From: Actinomycetes bacterium
GTDB taxonomy: Bacteria; Actinomycetota; Actinomycetes; Actinomycetales; Microbacteriaceae
DNA: 57,049 nt
Reading direction: 5' to 3'
Assembly: GCA_023386365.1 (NCBI GenBank)
Contig: JAEWJX010000095.1
Location: 1 to 57,049, forward strand
The position numbers were made by a program, and so were the translations under genes. Shown piece after piece: positions 17,418-25,207 of this stretch. The notes under the pieces are model-generated. The model was not told where the DNA came from. It worked only from the letters and a program-made list of their open reading frames with translations, and did no database searches. Numbering within the stretch: position 1 is the stretch's first letter; every line of letters starts with the position of its first letter.

Positions 17418-18659
17418 GTGAGGAGCCGTGCGCTCGGCGCGATCGTCGCGCAGGGTGCGCAGGCGGGCATCAGCTTCGTGCTGCAGGTGCTCGTCGCGCG
17501 CACCCTCGGCCTGGAGGAGCTGGGCCGGTTCGCGATCCTCTACGGCGTGATCGTCGTGGTCACCGGTGTGGTCACCGGTGTGGTGGGCGACACGCTCGTG
17601 GTGCTCGACCGCAGCCGTGGTCCGATCCGCTCGGCGTTGCAGGGCACCACGATCACCCTCGCGACGACAGGTGGGGTGGTCGGCGCCCTCGTCTTCCTCG
17701 CGATCGGATTGATCAGCCCCCTGGAGGCGCTGCTCTTCGCGCTCGCGACGGCGCTGTTCACCGCGGAAGAGGTGATGCGGCGCCTCCTCATGGCCTCGTT
17801 CTCCTTCTCACGGGTGGTGACGGCCGACGTCGGCGGGTTCGCCGTCGCGCTCGCCCTCATCTTCGGTGTGGGAATCACCTCCGCCTACTCGCTGGCAGCC
17901 TTCCTGGGCGCGATCGCGGCCGGACAGGCGGTCGCGATCATCGTCGCGGCGCTCCTCCTCCCCCACGGCGAGCGCCGGTGGGCGGCGCAGGAACGCGGGG
18001 GCCTTCGGGAGGTGCTCGGCTACGGCACGTGGCGCGGGCTGCAGCAGTTGCTGCGTCCAGGTCTCCTCACCGCGGTGCGCCTGCTCGTCGGCGCGTTCGC
18101 GGGTCTCGCGGCGGTCGGTCTCCTCGAAGCGGCGCGGGTGTACGTCGCCCCCGCGCTGCTGATCGTCGGGGGTCTCACCTCGTACCTGTTCGTGCGCTAC
18201 GCGCAGGACCGGGAGAAGCCGTTGCGTGCCGTCGTGCGCCGGGCCGACCTCACGGTGCTGGCGCTGGTCGGCGGCACGGCCGTGCTCGGGGTCGTCGCGC
18301 TCCTGCTGCTGCCGTGGCTGGGGCCACTCCTGTTCACGGTGCAGCCGCCGGCGGATGCGGTGATCGGCTGGTTGGCGTTCACCGCCGCGGTCGCCGCGAC
18401 GACCCCCTACGGAACGCTCGCCGCCGTGCACGGAGGACAGCGCACCGTGTTCGTGATCCGGCTCCTCGACAGCGTCGTGTCGGCCGGCGCGGTGCTGCTC
18501 CTGCTGGCGGCAGGTGCCGCGGCCGCCTGGACACCGGTGGTGCTGGCTGTCGGCGCGCTCCTGGGTGGCGCGGCGATTCGCATCCTCGTGCTGGCGCCTC
18601 TCGCCCGGCGCCCGCCGCCCGGCGGGGGCGGCGATCCTGCGCCCTCCGACTACTCCTGA
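17418..18659 (+). CDS. Wzx-like polysaccharide flippase (MOP superfamily)
   Basis: A 413-residue polytopic protein with about twelve hydrophobic segments. The N-terminal pattern (LQVLVARTLGLEELGRFAIL) is typical of polysaccharide transporters of the MOP exporter superfamily, which flip lipid-linked repeat units to the outer membrane face. The GTG start is preceded immediately by TGGGGGTACCCA and by no clear Shine-Dalgarno. The last ten bases overlap the end of the convergent beta-helix gene. It completes the Wzx/Wzy/Wzz set of this locus with the genes at 20644 and 22227. Confidence 0.85.
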   Translation: MRSRALGAIVAQGAQAGISFVLQVLVARTLGLEELGRFAILYGVIVVVTGVVTGVVGDTLVVLDRSRGPIRSALQGTTITLATTGGVVGALVFLAIGLISPLEALLFALATALFTAEEVMRRLLMASFSFSRVVTADVGGFAVALALIFGVGITSAYSLAAFLGAIAAGQAVAIIVAALLLPHGERRWAAQERGGLREVLGYGTWRGLQQLLRPGLLTAVRLLVGAFAGLAAVGLLEAARVYVAPALLIVGGLTSYLFVRYAQDREKPLRAVVRRADLTVLALVGGTAVLGVVALLLLPWLGPLLFTVQPPADAVIGWLAFTAAVAATTPYGTLAAVHGGQRTVFVIRLLDSVVSAGAVLLLLAAGAAAAWTPVVLAVGALLGGAAIRILVLAPLARRPPPGGGGDPAPSDYS

Positions 18660-20515
18660 GGTTCGACCGCGCCGGGGAACTCGCTGTCGGCGGCCGCCCC
18701 CAGCAGCTTCGCGATGTCGTCGGGCAGCGGCACCAGCTCGACCTGCGCCCACCGCACCTGCTCGTCGAGGCGGAATCGCGCGTCGATCGGCACCACACCT
18801 GACACGTACGCGTTCCCCGTCACCGCGGGGGCCGCCTTCGCCCAGGCCTCCGGGTCGGTGTAGTCGGTCGTCGCCTTGCGCTTCGTCTGCCAGATGGCGA
18901 GCGTCTGATCATCGGTCGGTCGGTGGATGATGCTCCCCGAGATCGAGGCGATCATGTCGGCCGCGGTGAACTCGCCGGAGTAGTCGCGCACCCAGATGGG
19001 TGCCGTCGGCTGGTTCTCGGTGTCGCGTTTCGAGCCGCGGGTGTCGCCGATGACACTGTTCGCGATCACGATCCCCGATACGACCCACGGCACCTTCGGG
19101 TCGGGCATCGGCTGACGGTCGTCGTGGCCCGGGATGCTTTCGTCGGAGGCGCGGCGGGTGTCCTGCAGCGCCGCGATGCTGAACCCGTTGCCGACGATCG
19201 TGGAGCGCCACACCTGCACGTCGCCGGTGTCGTTGATCTTCAGCCCGATCCGACGGTTCCCGGCGATGACGACGTCGATGAGACGCACCCGCTCGGAGAT
19301 CTCGGCGAACACCCCGTGGCCGGCGTTGGAGAGCACGTCGGTGGAGAGGATGGTGGTGTCGAACACCGACTGGTCGAGCCAGATCCCGGGGCCGCCGTTG
19401 TCACGCACGACGCTTCCCGAGATGACCAGATGCCGGGAACGCGACACCTTGAACCCGCCGGAGACGGGTGCCTGGTTGAAGTGCTCCGTGTTGTTGCCCT
19501 CGAGGAGCACCCGGGAGACGACGAGGTTGTCGGCGTAGTTCGCGGTCGCCCCGATGAGGCCGCTGCGGCGGATGGTCACGTTCTGGACCGTGGACCCGGT
19601 CCCGGTGACGAAGAGCCCCGACGTCGATGAGTCCTCGATGACGACATCTTCGATGCGTGCGCGATCTCCCTCCAACACGACCGAGCCCATCGTCTCGACC
19701 GACGGGGCGTAGCGCCGCACCCCGAAGCCCTGCAGCACGCTGTCGGGTGAGCGCACCTCGAACGCCCGCTGGCGGGTGCTGGTGAGGACCTCGTGCCCGT
19801 CCGGGTCGTCCCCCAGCACGACCTCCGCGGTCTCGGGGTCGATGGCGAAGGTCCCGGCCACCACCTCGTCGGGCGACACCTGGGGCAGCGGCGTGCTGTC
19901 GAACCAGACCTGCTCCGGATGCGCGGCGAACGGGTACCGCGGGTCGAGGAAGTTCCAGTTCTCCTCCGTGCCGTCCTCGCCACCGGTGTAGCTGGGCGCC
20001 GACGAGAACTCGTGCGGCCACGGGGTGCGCCACACCTTGCCGTCCGCCGTCCACGCGTCGAGCGGGTCCGTCCCGTCGAACCAGACCTCCTCGCCGGGGA
20101 ACGCCCGGATGACGACGGTCTTGCTCTTCCCGACGAAGACCTCCTCGCGGTACACCCCGCCGCGGAGCACGATCGTGCCCGTCCCCTTCACCCGCGCGAG
20201 CGCCTCCTCGACCGTGCCGACCGGGTGCGCCTGCGATCCGTCTCCCCCCGCTACCGCATCCGGTGCGACGAAGATGGCACCGTCGGGGACGGGTGAGGTG
20301 TCGCTGCCGAGGGGCGCCGCGCTCGCATCCGGCCGAGGCGTGTAGGCAACCGCCTCCCAGGGGGCCTCCTCGACCGCGGGAGCCGTTCCGCCGCCCACCA
20401 GCACCGCTGTCGTGACGACCGCTCCGACCACCACCGCGGCGAGCGCGGCGATGAGTGCGGCACGTCGACCCGCGCGGGGGCGGGGGTCGCTGGGGGTGGA
20501 TGGTGCATCGGTCAT
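18650..20515 (-). CDS. Membrane-anchored right-handed beta-helix protein
   Basis: A 621-residue protein. A short basic cytoplasmic N-terminus is followed by one hydrophobic helix (about 18-42), a Pro/Ala linker, and then a DUF1565/right-handed parallel beta-helix from about residue 80 onward (PDGAIFVAPDAVAGGDGSQ, then many VVI/LVI strand repeats with N and G turns). Such folds occur in polysaccharide lyases, epimerases and binding proteins. I cannot pick out a catalytic triad with confidence. It is the only minus-strand gene in this part of the locus, divergent from the Wzz-Wzy operon and converging on the flippase gene. Inference: it trims, modifies or holds the exported glycan at the cell surface. 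Confidence 0.82.
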   Translation of the reverse strand: MTDAPSTPSDPRPRAGRRAALIAALAAVVVGAVVTTAVLVGGGTAPAVEEAPWEAVAYTPRPDASAAPLGSDTSPVPDGAIFVAPDAVAGGDGSQAHPVGTVEEALARVKGTGTIVLRGGVYREEVFVGKSKTVVIRAFPGEEVWFDGTDPLDAWTADGKVWRTPWPHEFSSAPSYTGGEDGTEENWNFLDPRYPFAAHPEQVWFDSTPLPQVSPDEVVAGTFAIDPETAEVVLGDDPDGHEVLTSTRQRAFEVRSPDSVLQGFGVRRYAPSVETMGSVVLEGDRARIEDVVIEDSSTSGLFVTGTGSTVQNVTIRRSGLIGATANYADNLVVSRVLLEGNNTEHFNQAPVSGGFKVSRSRHLVISGSVVRDNGGPGIWLDQSVFDTTILSTDVLSNAGHGVFAEISERVRLIDVVIAGNRRIGLKINDTGDVQVWRSTIVGNGFSIAALQDTRRASDESIPGHDDRQPMPDPKVPWVVSGIVIANSVIGDTRGSKRDTENQPTAPIWVRDYSGEFTAADMIASISGSIIHRPTDDQTLAIWQTKRKATTDYTDPEAWAKAAPAVTGNAYVSGVVPIDARFRLDEQVRWAQVELVPLPDDIAKLLGAAADSEFPGAVEPQE

Positions 20516-20601
20516 GTGATGCTCCGCTTCGGGACGGCGGGAGTGGGGGGTGACACCATTGTGGACCGTTTTCTGCTCTACCGGTGACCCATCCTCACGT
20601 G

Positions 20602-20621
20602 GATAATGGGGGTTCCCCCCA
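20602..20621 (+). promoter_or_regulatory. -10 box merged with a G5/C5 palindrome ahead of the Wzz gene
   Basis: GATAAT (20602-20607) runs straight into TGGGGGTTCCCCCCA (20607-20621), so a start point near 20614 would fall inside the palindrome. A repressor site or a start-site hairpin are both possible. The Shine-Dalgarno GGAGG follows at 20633-20637. Confidence 0.4.
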
Positions 20622-20643
20622 GCCCCTGCCCTGGAGGTCCCCC

Positions 20644-22230
20644 ATGGAGACCCCGAACTACCCGTCCGCGTTCCGTGAACGCTGGTACCTCATCGTCGTC
20701 GGCGCGCTCCTCGGCGTCCTGATCGCGGTCGCCCTCGCCGCGGGACTCCCCCGCACCTACGAGGCGTCGGCGAGTCTGTTCCTCCGTGTCGAGTCACCCG
20801 GCTCGAGCCTCATCGAGCGTTCCCAGTTCGCGCTCGCGCGCGTCAAGTCCTACCCGGACCTCGTCACGAGCCCCGAGGTGCTGCGCGACACCATCGGCGA
20901 ACTGAACCTCGACATCACTCCCGAGCAGCTCGCCACCCGTCTCAGCGCCACCAACCCGCGCGACACCGTGCTCCTCACGGTGACCGCGACGGCGCCCACG
21001 GCAGACCTCGCCTCCCGCACCGCGAACTCGGTCGCCCGCAACGTCGCCGAGGTCGTCGACGACCTCGAGAGCGATGTCACGCTCACCCTCACCCTCCCCG
21101 CCCCCGTGCCCACGTCGGCCGCGTCACCCCAGACAGTGATCCTGCTCGGGCTCGGGCTGCTCGGAGGTCTCGCCGTCGGGGCCATCGCGGTCGCCGCCTT
21201 CGCTCAACTCGACCCTCGGGCCCGCAGCGCCCGCGAGGTGCGCTCGCTCACCGGGTTGGCCGTGGTGGGGCAGCTTCCGCCGTCGCTGGCCCGCACCATC
21301 CGTCGGGGCACACGCTCCCGCCGCACCGACGAGGCGCTGCGATCGACCGTGGTGAACCTGCGCCTGCTCGCGGGCGACCGCCGCAGAACGGTCATCGCGC
21401 TCGTGCCGGCGGGCGCCGGCGCACATGACGACGTCGTGGATACGGCCGCTGGCCTCGCGCGCACACTCCGCGGCGCGGGACGGAGCGTACTCGTGCTCGC
21501 CGCCGAGCCGACTCCCCGCCGTGGCGTCGGGGCCGCCCTCGCGAAGGCGCGGGACGCCGTCTCCGCGTGGGTGCGCACGCCCGTGCTCGACGGCTCGCCC
21601 GCAGCCACCCATCGACTGCTGCCCCCGGTCGGCGACCCCGGACGCACGACCGCGCTGCTGCGGGCCGTCGCCACCGGGATCACCCGCCACGAAGTGGTGC
21701 TCGTTGTGGCGGACGCCCCCACCGACGTGTTCGCCTTCTCCGACATCGCCGGCATCGAGGTGCTGGTGGTGGCCGACCGTCGACACACGAGCCGCAGCTC
21801 GATCGTCGACACCGCGACCTCGCTCGAGTTCGCCGGCACGCGTCCGCTCGCAGTTGTGATGACGAACGTGGGATCGCGGGCCCGGGTCGATCTGCCCGCC
21901 ACCTGGACGGAGTCGGACCGCGTGGAGCCGGTGAACGCCGAGGTCACCCTGCCGGAACCGGCGGCGAAGCCCGCGAGGCGCCCCGCCGCCCACCGCCCGC
22001 GACGCAAGCCGGCGGCCGCCGCCCCCGCCGAGTCCGTCGAGTCCGCCGAGACCGTCGAGACCCCCGACAGCGCCGAGACCGTCGCCGAATCCACCCCGAC
22101 CGAGCCCGACGCCGAGGCCCGCACGGACGACCTCGACACGGAGTCGCGCCGCCCGGACCACATCGACGAGCCCCTGCCGGGGTTCGATGAGGAGCAGTCC
22201 GAACTCCAGCCGGAGCACGAACCCGCATGA
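20644..22230 (+). CDS. Wzz-type chain-length/co-polymerase protein with degenerate kinase-like domain
   Basis: A 528-residue protein. Transmembrane helices near residues 17-38 and 162-185 flank an extracytoplasmic Wzz-like domain (YEASASLFLRVESPG and following). The cytoplasmic part (about 240-420) has the strand order of a BY-kinase/ParA-like fold, but the expected P-loop reads VPAGAGAHDD, without the conserved Lys-Ser/Thr. The last 85 residues form a low-complexity Glu/Ala/Pro/Thr tail. Start chosen at 20644 for the GGAGG seven bases upstream. It forms an operon with the polymerase and cytidylyltransferase through ATGA overlaps. Likely role: control of polymer length by Wzy. Kinase activity is unlikely. 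Confidence 0.85.
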   Translation: METPNYPSAFRERWYLIVVGALLGVLIAVALAAGLPRTYEASASLFLRVESPGSSLIERSQFALARVKSYPDLVTSPEVLRDTIGELNLDITPEQLATRLSATNPRDTVLLTVTATAPTADLASRTANSVARNVAEVVDDLESDVTLTLTLPAPVPTSAASPQTVILLGLGLLGGLAVGAIAVAAFAQLDPRARSAREVRSLTGLAVVGQLPPSLARTIRRGTRSRRTDEALRSTVVNLRLLAGDRRRTVIALVPAGAGAHDDVVDTAAGLARTLRGAGRSVLVLAAEPTPRRGVGAALAKARDAVSAWVRTPVLDGSPAATHRLLPPVGDPGRTTALLRAVATGITRHEVVLVVADAPTDVFAFSDIAGIEVLVVADRRHTSRSSIVDTATSLEFAGTRPLAVVMTNVGSRARVDLPATWTESDRVEPVNAEVTLPEPAAKPARRPAAHRPRRKPAAAAPAESVESAETVETPDSAETVAESTPTEPDAEARTDDLDTESRRPDHIDEPLPGFDEEQSELQPEHEPA

Positions 22231-23516
22231 CCGCGACCCCGGGTACCACCACCCCGGGCGAGACCACCCCGGGCACCGCGCAGCGGGTCGCCGTCTGCGT
22301 CGTCGCGACGGTCGCCGTCGTGAGCGTCGTGTCGTGGCGCACGGGGGCGATCTTCGACGGGTCGGTCGACACGGTCGTGATCGCGAAGGCGGTCCTCGCC
22401 GTGGTGGCACTGTGCGGCGCGGTGGCCGTCCGGATGGCGAGTCCGCTGCGGTTCACACTCGGGATGCGCTCCCTCCTCTTCCTGGTGCTGGCGGTGGGTG
22501 TGTCGATGCTCGGCGGCATCGCCTCCGGTCACGCGACGGCCACCGCGGTCGTCGGCACCCGTGTCGCGCTGCTCGCGGCGCTCGTGCTCACCCTCCTGTC
22601 CTGCACGCCATGGCGGCTCGTGCTCGGAGGCTTCCTCGGCGGGATGGGCGCTGTCGCGGTGGTGGCGGCCGTCACGGGGGTGTCGAGCTACGCGGCGACC
22701 GGTCGCCTCGCCGGCGGCATCCCCGAGGTGCAGGAGAACGAGTTGGCCGGTCTCGCCGCCCTGCCGCTCCTCGCCCTGGTGACGCTGATGTTCCGCGACG
22801 GGATCCGCTTCCGGCTGGTCGTGCCCGCCGTGGTGCTGCTGTCGATCCTCTGGGCGACCCAGTCCCGCACAGCCCTCCTCGCCCTCGGGTTGGCGGTCGT
22901 CATCGCCCTGTTCTCCGCGCCCCGACTGCACTGGACGGCGGCGGTCGTCGTGTTCGCCTCCGTCCCCATCGGCTACGCCGTGCTCGCCTTCACGTCCCTC
23001 TTCGAGGACCTGGTGGTGCGGGACCAGACCGCCGCGGAGATCGCGTCGTTGAGCGCACGCACCGACGCCTGGAAAGTGGTGCTCGACTGGGACCTGCTCT
23101 CGTGGGAGCGCTGGATCGGTCTCGGCCTGTCGGTGAAGCAGATCGACGTCGACCTGCCGTTCCGCGACACCCAGGTGTTCGACAGCAGCTGGGTGTCGGT
23201 CCTGGCCCAGGCGGGCGCGATCGGGTTGCTCCTGTTCGCCGGATGGATGCTGCTGACCGCGATCGACGTGCTGCGTTTCCGCGACGGCCGATTCATCATG
23301 GCCCCGATGCTGGTGCTGCTCGTCGTGCGCGGACTCACCGAGAACGGCCTCTTCGACGCGAGCTCCACATTCCTGGTGCTCTTCACCATCGCGGTCGCCG
23401 CCGAGCCGGCGTCGCAGCGCGTCGTGTCCGCCGCACCCGCAACCCTCTCGCCTTTCACCCGCACCCCGTCCCGCTACATCACGGTTCCCCCCACCCCCCA
23501 AGGAGCGACGCCATGA
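22227..23516 (+). CDS. O-antigen ligase/Wzy polymerase-like membrane protein
   Basis: A 429-residue integral membrane protein with about ten hydrophobic segments and a large loop between residues about 265 and 330 that contains ARTDAWKVVLDWD, in the position and style of the Wzy_C loop of O-antigen ligases and polymerases. ATG overlaps the Wzz stop (ATGA). It lies between the chain-length regulator and the cytidylyltransferase, so it most likely polymerises the repeat units on the outer face of the membrane. Ligase activity is the alternative, as both share the fold. Confidence 0.82.
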   Translation: MTATPGTTTPGETTPGTAQRVAVCVVATVAVVSVVSWRTGAIFDGSVDTVVIAKAVLAVVALCGAVAVRMASPLRFTLGMRSLLFLVLAVGVSMLGGIASGHATATAVVGTRVALLAALVLTLLSCTPWRLVLGGFLGGMGAVAVVAAVTGVSSYAATGRLAGGIPEVQENELAGLAALPLLALVTLMFRDGIRFRLVVPAVVLLSILWATQSRTALLALGLAVVIALFSAPRLHWTAAVVVFASVPIGYAVLAFTSLFEDLVVRDQTAAEIASLSARTDAWKVVLDWDLLSWERWIGLGLSVKQIDVDLPFRDTQVFDSSWVSVLAQAGAIGLLLFAGWMLLTAIDVLRFRDGRFIMAPMLVLLVVRGLTENGLFDASSTFLVLFTIAVAAEPASQRVVSAAPATLSPFTRTPSRYITVPPTPQGATP

Positions 23517-23971
23517 CCCGAATCGGCTACGCCGCAGGCGCCTACGACCTGTTCCACATCGGCCACCTGAACATCCTCAAACACGCCAAGAGCGCGTGCG
23601 ATCACCTCATCGCGGGCGTCGTCTCCGACGAGATGCTGATCGCGACGAAAGGAAAGGCGCCGGTGATCCCGCTGGCAGAGCGCCTCGAGATCGTGCAGAG
23701 CATCCGGTACGTCGACCAGGCCGTCGCGGAGGTGCTGCCCGACAAGCTCGACACCTGGCGCGAGCTGCGGTTCGACATCTTCTTCAAGGGCGACGACTGG
23801 CGCGGCACGGAGAAGGGCCTGCGCCTGGAGCGCGAGTTCGCGAAGGTCGGCGTGGAGGTCGTGTACTTCCCGTACACGATGACCACGTCCAGCACGTCGC
23901 TGCGGCGGGCTCTCGACGTGCTGACCGGTTTGACGCAGGACGCGCAGGACCAGGCGGACGGCTCCAGCTGA
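23513..23971 (+). CDS. Cytidylyltransferase-like nucleotidyltransferase (TagD-like)
   Basis: A 152-residue soluble enzyme with the HIGH motif (residues 14-17 in DLFHIGHLNIL) and a C-terminal TTSSTSLRR loop in place of the classic RTxGISTT. The family (glycerol-3-phosphate cytidylyltransferase, TagD) joins CTP to an alcohol phosphate to give a CDP-alcohol. KGDDWRGTEKG corresponds to the conserved KGxDY/W region. AAGGAG lies nine bases before the ATG, which overlaps the polymerase stop (ATGA). Its product would suit the CDP-alcohol phosphotransferase at 1582. Use of another NTP or a sugar phosphate cannot be excluded. Confidence 0.85.
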   Translation: MTRIGYAAGAYDLFHIGHLNILKHAKSACDHLIAGVVSDEMLIATKGKAPVIPLAERLEIVQSIRYVDQAVAEVLPDKLDTWRELRFDIFFKGDDWRGTEKGLRLEREFAKVGVEVVYFPYTMTTSSTSLRRALDVLTGLTQDAQDQADGSS

Positions 23972-24014
23972 CCCCTCCTGCACACCCCCAGTTCGGGTGC
24001 AGTTCACCCGCGCG

Positions 24015-24031
24015 CCCGGGGAATTCCCGGG
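24015..24031 (+). terminator. Hairpin after the Wzz-Wzy-cytidylyltransferase operon
   Basis: CCCGGG-GAATT-CCCGGG is a perfect six-base stem with a five-base loop, 43 bases after the operon's last stop. A TATCCT box at 24041 follows and could start transcription of the next small gene. Confidence 0.4.
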
Positions 24032-24081
24032 TTCGGAGCGTATCCTGATGGCGATTCAACCGGACGAGGATTGGGGGGACG

Positions 24082-24306
24082 GTGGATCGTCGTACTGCAC
24101 GCCGCGCACGCGCCATCGCCCTGCGCCAGCTTGCCTACCGCGCCTGGGCATCGAGCCCGGCCGACGCGGTCATCCCGTCCGTCGACGTGCTGAGCGACAC
24201 CCGCCTGCACGCACGTGAGGCAGAACGTGCCCTCCGCCGCGCACAGAACGGCGTCTACGACGTCGCCGTGCGTCACCGCGAGCCCGGCCTCCGCGTCGCT
24301 TTCTGA
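24082..24306 (+). CDS. Small basic hypothetical protein
   Basis: A 74-residue Arg/Ala-rich protein I do not recognise. It has no membrane segment and is probably helical (RRARAIALRQLAYRAW, then AREAERALRRA). The GTG is preceded by GGGGGGAC, and TATCCT at 24041 may be its -10 box. Codon use is consistent with coding (high third-position GC). No partner is evident; the neighbours are the end of the polysaccharide locus and a small membrane protein. Confidence 0.5.
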   Translation: MDRRTARRARAIALRQLAYRAWASSPADAVIPSVDVLSDTRLHAREAERALRRAQNGVYDVAVRHREPGLRVAF

Positions 24307-24478
24307 GCGCTCTGAGCGCCGTTTCGCATCCTTCCGTCGCGTACTAGCGCGTCCGCGCCACCTCGGTCAAGGGGTTACCGCGAACCGCCCGCGAGCGATT
24401 GGCTGTTCTCTGTCGGATCCCACCGGTTCCCGACGTCAACCGAGCCCCGACCAGGGGTCCGGAGAAGGAGACGCCACC

Positions 24479-24646
24479 ATGAACATCCTCGGCATCATCA
24501 TCGCCATCGTCGCGATCGTCCTGCTCTTCACGGGCGGATTCGTGTCATCCCTCAACTTCCTGCTGTGGGTGGGGATCGTGTTGCTCGTGATCGCGGGGAT
24601 CGTGTTCCTCGTGCGCTACATCGGGTCGGGTAGCCGCCGGGTGTAG
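24479..24646 (+). CDS. Small two-helix membrane protein
   Basis: A 55-residue protein consisting almost entirely of two hydrophobic helices (about 3-22 and 27-48), ending in a short basic tail (GSGSRRV). The Shine-Dalgarno GGAGAAGGAG lies about nine bases upstream and fixes the start. Such small proteins are common in actinobacteria and lack a known function. Followed by a strong hairpin terminator. Confidence 0.75.
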   Translation: MNILGIIIAIVAIVLLFTGGFVSSLNFLLWVGIVLLVIAGIVFLVRYIGSGSRRV

Positions 24647-24665
24647 CCCTCGGGCAGCAGTCGAG

Positions 24666-24710
24666 GCCGGGAGCGGACTCGCCGTCGAAACGACGGCAGC
24701 CGCTCCCGGC
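24666..24710 (+). terminator. Nested hairpin terminator
   Basis: GCCGGGAGCGG pairs with CCGCTCCCGGC (11 base pairs). Inside the loop a second hairpin, GCCGTC-GAAA-style loop-GACGGC, is present. It lies 20 bases after the small membrane protein gene. Confidence 0.75.
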
Positions 24711-24718
24711 TTCGGCGT

Positions 24719-24724
24719 TAACGT
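24719..24724 (+). promoter_or_regulatory. Leaderless -10 box TAACGT
   Basis: TAACGT stands exactly six bases before the ATG at 24731, so transcription should start at the A of the start codon. No -35 is obvious. Confidence 0.5.
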
Positions 24725-24730
24725 GGATGC

Positions 24731-25207
24731 ATGTCGTGCATCCGCTTCAACACCCCCGCCCAGCGTGCACAGCTGCGCGCCCTCGCGCCCAGCATGGTGA
24801 CGGCCGAGGAGGTTGCGGCGCTGCATCCCTCTCCCCCGGTGACCGACTCGAAGATCCGCCGCCTGCGCCTGCTCGCCGCCCACGGCAACCCGAAGATCCG
24901 CGAGAGCGTCGCCAGCTCCTACAACACCCCCGCCGACCTGTTCGAGACCCTCGGGCGCGACGCCGACGAGGGCGTGCGCGCGTGCGTCGCCCGCAACGAG
25001 GCGGCCCCGTGCGACGTGCTCCGCGAACTCGCGCACGACGCGTCCGCGACGGTGCGCGGCTGGGTCGCGGTCAACTTCTACGTCCCCGACGACGTGATGG
25101 TCGAACTGGCGAGCGACCCCGACGCGACGGTGCGGGGACTCGTCGCCTGGAAGTCGTCGCTCGCGGCGGAGTCCGACGCGGCCGAGGCCGCCCTCGTCAC
25201 CGTCTGA
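24731..25207 (+). CDS. Leucine-rich-repeat-variant/HEAT-like repeat protein
   Basis: A 158-residue soluble protein made of about five helical repeats of roughly 24 residues, with the pattern HGNPKIRESVASSYNTP, DADEGVRACVARNEAAP, DASATVRGWVAVNFYVP and DPDATVRGLVAWKSS. This is typical of LRV or HEAT-like solenoids that bind proteins. No enzyme motif is present. It appears to be transcribed leaderlessly on its own. Function unknown; a small adaptor or scaffold is a reasonable guess. Confidence 0.8.
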   Translation: MSCIRFNTPAQRAQLRALAPSMVTAEEVAALHPSPPVTDSKIRRLRLLAAHGNPKIRESVASSYNTPADLFETLGRDADEGVRACVARNEAAPCDVLRELAHDASATVRGWVAVNFYVPDDVMVELASDPDATVRGLVAWKSSLAAESDAAEAALVTV

